A DNA stretch of 28,357 nucleotides, from the NCBI GenBank assembly GCA_958477465.1, contig CAUEFX010000059.1, forward strand, positions 1-28,357, given 5' to 3'. The translations under genes and the position numbers were made by a program. The stretch comes from an uncultured Bacteroides sp. (GTDB taxonomy: Bacteria > Bacteroidota > Bacteroidia > Bacteroidales > Bacteroidaceae). The notes under the pieces were generated by a model. That model did not search any database and was not told the origin of the DNA. It worked only from the letters and a program-made list of their open reading frames with translations. Positions 24,048-28,357 of this stretch are shown here, in pieces (the first letter of the stretch is position 1; each line of letters begins with the position of its first letter).

Positions 24048-27000
24048 TTAGAATGAAGCCTTTAAATTAATACCAAAACTCCGTGTCGTAGGCAAACTGA
24101 AGCAGTCTATTCCTCCAAAGCCATTACTTGTAGAGACAGATACATCCGGATCAACCGGTGATTTTTTGAAAATAAAGAACAAGTTACGTCCAACTGCAGA
24201 GAGAGAAAGATTCTTACCATTTCCAAATACATTACGGAACGTATATCCCAATGAAATTTCACGCATGCGCAAGTTAGTGGCATCATACGTGTACTCAGAC
24301 AATGCCGCCAATCCACCACCTACAGTCTGGTAATAATCTTGTGCCGATGCTATCTGTCCGTCGGCCATTACTATACCGGGAACTGCCTGCTGTACAATGT
24401 TTCCATCTACAATTGTCTCTTTCATAAACACAACTCCCTGATCACGGGCATCTCCAGATCGTTTAGATACACCATAATAATCTAATTTGGCTTCAGTCAA
24501 AGACACGATCTTCCCCCCGATTTTACCGTCAATCAAAAAATAAAGAGAGAAGTCTTTAAAGTTGAATGTATTATTCCAACCAAAATTCACTTTTGAATTT
24601 GCATTTCCAATATATGTACTACAGTCGTTGGTAACCACAGGAGCTCCATATCGGTCGGTAACGATTTTACCATTCGAACCATATTTTATGGTATTGGCAT
24701 ATAAATCACCATAAGGGCGGCCTTTCCGATAAATTATTTTAAGCCCGGACTCTTGCCCCAAGTCTATTGTTATATCTTTATCATTCCCATAGGTCTGTAA
24801 GATTTCATTATCATTGTATGAAATATTAAAACCTGTTTTCCAAGACCAATCCTGATCAATCATCCAATAATAATTGGTCGTAAACTCAAAACCACGATTG
24901 CGAACACGTCCACTGTTGATCGGCCTTGAACCGGCAGTGGCCGAAGATACAGTCAAATACTGGTTATACATAATGCTGTTATACAGCGTTAAATCAAAAT
25001 CCCAGGCATTATTAAAGAAACGTCCTTCCACTCCCAACTCTGTTGATGTTACGGTCTCCGGTCGCGGGTCTTCAAAGCTGGTAAATTTCTTCGCTCCATA
25101 TCCACCGGTATTAAAATCATAAGGTAATTCATCGAACAGCACATTCGGTATGGAGTTTCCCACCTGACTATATGACAAGCGCACTTTCAACAAATTCACG
25201 TCATCGCTGGTAAACTTGAACACCTCATTCAATAGAACATTACCACCTACAGCATAATAAGCATAACAGGGTGAAGTGCCATAAGGAATAAATTGCTGAA
25301 ATGCTTGTGACCAGTCATTCCGCACACTAAAATCAACATACGCCATTTGCTTGTATCCTAAAGAAGCTGTTGCATATATCGAACGTTCCCAATTCTTACC
25401 CTTATTCAATTCATTTTTATAAAGTGACGGTGTCTTAATGTTTTGAGGATCATAAACATTCGGAATTGCCGTTGTATCCCCCATCGTATAATATAAGGAC
25501 AATTTACGGTTATCTATTTCCTGTATACTTCCACCGACATTCACCGACAGATCAAAATCTTTAATGCTCTTGGTATAAGATACTAACGCATCGACAAACA
25601 GCTGAGTATCACTTTGTCTATCCGTATAATAAACCGAATTATAGAAGTTCTTACCCTTCGTTCCATGATAAGTTTCCCCTTCATTGCGGACTGTATTCAA
25701 ATCGTAATTAAAACGTACTTGGGCAGACAACCCTTCCATGATATTTACCTTTGCAGAAACGGATGTATAAAAACGATCCAAAAAGGCTGTATTTATAATA
25801 CGATTGGCAATCCAATATGGTGAATTTCCATTTTCTTCGGTCTGCCAAGGCCACACCTGTACGGGTCCCTCTCCAATTTTACGAGGGACCTTTGTCCCAT
25901 TTGAATCTGTATACCAATTTTCAGAATTCAATGCGTACAGTGCACCATTCGTCTCCTGATTATTTTTAAAATAACGGATATCCGAATTACGCGGCATCAG
26001 ATACAAATTATAGAGAGGATTACCGAAATACCCGGAAGAAGGTTTATTTTTAGATTCCTGTTTTACGTAATTAGCAGAGAAACTCAGTTCCAGTTTGTCT
26101 TTGAATAATTTGAAATTATTTCTGAAAGTAAAAATATGTCTTGAAAAAGTATTGTTAGGTATCATACCTTTAGACTGTGTATTTCCATAAGAAAAGTAAC
26201 TTTGAGAAATTGCATTTCCTCCCGTTATTGAGATTGTGTTGTTAAAGTTCGTACCGGTCCTTAAAAAGTTTCCAATATTATCTTGCGCACTATTACGTGC
26301 ATAGGGGATGTCTTCTAAGGTTTTGTTAGAAAGACGTCCGATAGTTCCTCCCCAAGAAGTCGTAGTCAACCGCCGGTCATAAGAAGGGTTAATTACCTGA
26401 CTGCCATTTGCAAAGCTACCATTACTATAGTATTCCGTACCGGCTCCATAGCTATTCTGTAATTCGGGAGTTACAAGCGGTGTCTCAAACAATGAACTGC
26501 TGGATACATCAATAGATACTTTCCCTTCATATCCTTTTTTGGTTGTAATCAATAGCACACCATTTGCAGCGCGGCTACCATATAATGCAGCGGCATTCGC
26601 CCCCTTCAAAACCGTGATACTTTGAATATCATCCGGATTAATATTGGATAGTCCGTCTCCGCCATCATGGCCACCTCCATAGGCAATATTGCCCTCGATC
26701 TGCCCTTGGCTATGATCAGCCAAAGGTATGCCATCCAATACGATCAAAGGAGAATTAGTTCCCAGAATAGAAGCATTACCGCGCAATAGAATTTTGGAGG
26801 AGCCACCCGCACCCGTTGAGTTAGGAGTAATTACCAATCCGGCAGTCTTACCTTGCAAAGCATTGATAAAATTGGCATCTTTTGCACGTGTCAACTCTTT
26901 TCCGTCTACCTTTTGAGTTGCATAGGTTAGAGATTTAGCAGCACGTTCAATCCCCATAGCTGTAACCACAACTTCATTTAATACCTGTGTATCTTCTTCC

Positions 27001-27578
27001 ATTACCACATTAAAAGATTTAGCTCCGGCAATAGCGAGAGTTATCTTCCGATAACCGATATAAGATATTTCCAATACAGCATTATCATCCGCAATCTCAA
27101 TGGAGTAATTTCCATCAATATCTGTAATCGTTCCGTTGGTAGTTCCCTTTACCAATACACTGACACCTATCAATGACTCTCCCGATGCATCTGTAATACG
27201 TCCTTTTATAACACGCTTATTCTGCGATACATTATTTACAGAGCCTACAGATTCTCTCTTATCAGCAAACAGAACTAAATATTTATCGCGTATTGAATAA
27301 GAAGCCGCAGAGTGCTCTAATAGACGAGGCATTACAACAGACAATTTTTCTTGAGAAGTCTTAATTGTAACCGTCCGGTCAAGATCAACATCTTTAGTAT
27401 TATACACAATAAAGAGTGAGGTCTGATGCTCAATTTCATTTAAGACCTTACTTAAGGGAGCATTCGTAAAATCCAAATTCAATAACACATCTTGTGCTGA
27501 TGCATTTAAAAAGGCTGGGACAAAAAGGGAAAATAATCCTAATAAGAACTTAATCTTACATCGTGTAATTTTTTTCAT
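24048..27578 (-). CDS. SusC-family TonB-dependent transporter with STN signalling domain
   Basis: The ATG at 27578 gives 1176 residues and places a signal peptide (about 1-28, ending ASA) at the N-terminus; an in-frame ATG at 27638 would add 20 residues before it. Domains: STN/secretin-like signalling domain (about 33-105, starting LNLDFTNAPLSKVL), carboxypeptidase-regulatory-like beta-sandwich (about 123-205), TonB plug (about 215-335, with LQGKTAGLVI and LRGNASILGTNSPLIVLDG) and a 22-strand outer-membrane barrel ending in Phe. It imports oligosaccharides with SusD using TonB energy. The STN domain shows that it also signals to a FecR anti-sigma factor, whose gene end lies just upstream. It is the first gene of the susCD-lipoprotein-GH85 operon. 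A terminator separates it from fecR, so it needs its own promoter, probably read by the cognate ECF sigma factor. Confidence 0.95.
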   Translation of the reverse strand: MKKITRCKIKFLLGLFSLFVPAFLNASAQDVLLNLDFTNAPLSKVLNEIEHQTSLFIVYNTKDVDLDRTVTIKTSQEKLSVVMPRLLEHSAASYSIRDKYLVLFADKRESVGSVNNVSQNKRVIKGRITDASGESLIGVSVLVKGTTNGTITDIDGNYSIEIADDNAVLEISYIGYRKITLAIAGAKSFNVVMEEDTQVLNEVVVTAMGIERAAKSLTYATQKVDGKELTRAKDANFINALQGKTAGLVITPNSTGAGGSSKILLRGNASILGTNSPLIVLDGIPLADHSQGQIEGNIAYGGGHDGGDGLSNINPDDIQSITVLKGANAAALYGSRAANGVLLITTKKGYEGKVSIDVSSSSLFETPLVTPELQNSYGAGTEYYSNGSFANGSQVINPSYDRRLTTTSWGGTIGRLSNKTLEDIPYARNSAQDNIGNFLRTGTNFNNTISITGGNAISQSYFSYGNTQSKGMIPNNTFSRHIFTFRNNFKLFKDKLELSFSANYVKQESKNKPSSGYFGNPLYNLYLMPRNSDIRYFKNNQETNGALYALNSENWYTDSNGTKVPRKIGEGPVQVWPWQTEENGNSPYWIANRIINTAFLDRFYTSVSAKVNIMEGLSAQVRFNYDLNTVRNEGETYHGTKGKNFYNSVYYTDRQSDTQLFVDALVSYTKSIKDFDLSVNVGGSIQEIDNRKLSLYYTMGDTTAIPNVYDPQNIKTPSLYKNELNKGKNWERSIYATASLGYKQMAYVDFSVRNDWSQAFQQFIPYGTSPCYAYYAVGGNVLLNEVFKFTSDDVNLLKVRLSYSQVGNSIPNVLFDELPYDFNTGGYGAKKFTSFEDPRPETVTSTELGVEGRFFNNAWDFDLTLYNSIMYNQYLTVSSATAGSRPINSGRVRNRGFEFTTNYYWMIDQDWSWKTGFNISYNDNEILQTYGNDKDITIDLGQESGLKIIYRKGRPYGDLYANTIKYGSNGKIVTDRYGAPVVTNDCSTYIGNANSKVNFGWNNTFNFKDFSLYFLIDGKIGGKIVSLTEAKLDYYGVSKRSGDARDQGVVFMKETIVDGNIVQQAVPGIVMADGQIASAQDYYQTVGGGLAALSEYTYDATNLRMREISLGYTFRNVFGNGKNLSLSAVGRNLFFIFKKSPVDPDVSVSTSNGFGGIDCFSLPTTRSFGINLKASF

Positions 27579-27980
27579 TTCATATTCTTTTAATGTTAAC
27601 AAATCATAGGTTAATTCAATTACGTGTAGTTTTCTCATATAGAGAATCTTTTTTCAATTCAAGTATCTACTTTCATCGCATTTGTTTTTATAGTCAATGT
27701 TGAACATTTAAATTTCATTATCTATAGCAATCATAATACAAGCAGCAGATAGATGTTACTAAAACATAAGAGAACTTTTATATGTTAAAAATTCAAATTA
27801 ACCTCAACCTGACATAACGAATCATACCGCACAATACCTCCTTCATTTGGGAAAAGGAATTCTCTTTAGGGAAAAAAGACAGAAGGTAAAATAATACCCT
27901 GAGTTACTAATAAAAAAAATCCCCTAAGATTAGTGAGAACGACACCAATCTTAGGGGAGCAAATAGCTAAACTAAAAATC
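27579..27980. other. susC upstream region with likely ECF-dependent promoter
   Basis: This 402-base gap between fecR and susC contains the fecR terminator (27921-27957) and about 340 bases of AT-rich DNA. I found no TTTG-N20-TAnnTTTG promoter on either strand, consistent with an alternative sigma factor driving susC. No gene is visible apart from the in-frame 20-codon extension of susC (27579-27638). In the B. fragilis don N-glycan locus a cis-antisense RNA is reported near the corresponding susC; no antisense promoter is obvious here. Confidence 0.45.
27921..27957 (-). terminator. Intrinsic terminator after fecR
   Basis: CCCCTAAGATT (27921-27931) and AATCTTAGGGG (27947-27957) form a perfect 11-base stem with a 15-base loop. 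On the minus strand it is followed by a run of eight T residues, so it ends the fecR transcript before susC. Confidence 0.88.
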
Positions 27981-28357
27981 TTATTTCACCGTTGACAAAT
28001 AAATATCCTTACCCTCCACCTTATATTGGAAGTGTTTCGTTAAAGACAGAACCGCCAAGATATTATCAATGTCATTATCTGTATGAAATTCGCAGGTGAA
28101 CACTTCCTTTTTCAACTGTTCATCCTGAAAGTGGAAAGTGACATCAAAATGTTTCTCCAAACAATTGGTTATGTCCACAAATGTTGCCTTGTCAAAGGTC
28201 AGTTTTCCATCGATCCACAAAAGCACATCCCGTACTTTAGACGAATCCGTAAGCTCAGACTGTAATGTTTTGGAATTCACATTAAGTGTCTGCCCGGGTT
28301 TCAAAATAAGGCTTTCCTGATCCTTCCCGGGTATATCGACACAAACCGACCCTTTCA
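27981..28357 (-). CDS. FecR-family anti-sigma factor, C-terminal part only
   Basis: The frame is open from the right window edge to the stop at 27981, giving 124 residues of the C-terminus; the N-terminal sigma-binding region, membrane helix and most of the FecR domain lie outside. The visible part starts in the last strands of the FecR domain (GSVCVDIPGK, then LKPGQTLNVNS). It continues into the small C-terminal domain common in Bacteroides FecR proteins (about the last 80 residues, with WIDGKLTFDKATFVDITNCLE and ending KDIYLSTVK). FecR proteins bind the STN domain of a partner SusC in the periplasm and release an ECF sigma factor when substrate is transported. The adjacent SusC has such an STN domain, so the pair is coherent. 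The sigma gene is expected just beyond the right edge. Confidence 0.9.
   Translation of the reverse strand, partial: KGSVCVDIPGKDQESLILKPGQTLNVNSKTLQSELTDSSKVRDVLLWIDGKLTFDKATFVDITNCLEKHFDVTFHFQDEQLKKEVFTCEFHTDNDIDNILAVLSLTKHFQYKVEGKDIYLSTVK

Noticed and set aside
1..28357. tRNA, rRNA, CRISPR arrays, prophage or transposase genes
   Set aside because: Intergenic stretches were read on both strands and none showed these; only short inverted repeats were found.

Overview
The window looks like chromosomal DNA of a gut Bacteroides, or a close Bacteroidales relative. The signs are paired SusC/SusD genes, a FecR-type anti-sigma factor, NigD-like and other lipoproteins with acidic residues after the lipid cysteine, promoters of the Bacteroides type (TTTG, about 20 nt, TAnnTTTG), and a dense set of glycoside hydrolases. 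Species was not assigned. No tRNA, rRNA, CRISPR array or transposase gene was found.

Left part (1-4900) is a regulatory and stress block. At the edge lies a truncated gene for a protein with a cytoplasmic N-terminus, one inner-membrane helix, a long disordered linker and the start of an outer-membrane beta-barrel. It is coupled by an ATGA overlap to an ECF sigma factor and is divergent from a NigD-like lipoprotein. From memory this matches the Dma/Das/NigD system (dual-membrane-spanning anti-sigma factors controlling vesiculation in B. thetaiotaomicron). Next come an AqpZ-type aquaporin, oxyR with both redox cysteines, and a divergent dps, with a candidate OxyR operator between the last two.

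Right part (5060-28357) is a polysaccharide utilization locus (PUL) apparently for N-glycans. Reading leftward on the minus strand from the right edge it holds: the C-terminal end of a FecR anti-sigma factor, a SusC transporter with an STN signalling domain, SusD, a surface lipoprotein, a multidomain GH85 endo-beta-N-acetylglucosaminidase, a GH2 beta-galactosidase, an MFS sugar transporter, a GH130 mannosyl-GlcNAc phosphorylase, a GH92 alpha-mannosidase and a GH20 beta-hexosaminidase. A second GH20 gene lies on the plus strand between GH85 and GH2.

Inferred pathway: GH85 releases N-glycans at the cell surface by cutting the chitobiose core; SusCD and the lipoprotein capture and import them; GH2, the GH20 enzymes and GH92 trim Gal, GlcNAc and Man in the periplasm; the MFS protein imports the remaining Man-GlcNAc; cytoplasmic GH130 phosphorolyses it to mannose-1-phosphate and GlcNAc. 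Regulation is probably by substrate-loaded SusC signalling through FecR to an ECF sigma factor encoded beyond the right edge. Possible unusual features are a T9SS-like sorting tail on the GH85, a LamG domain that appears nested in an Ig/PKD fold, and a strongly structured leader in front of GH92.
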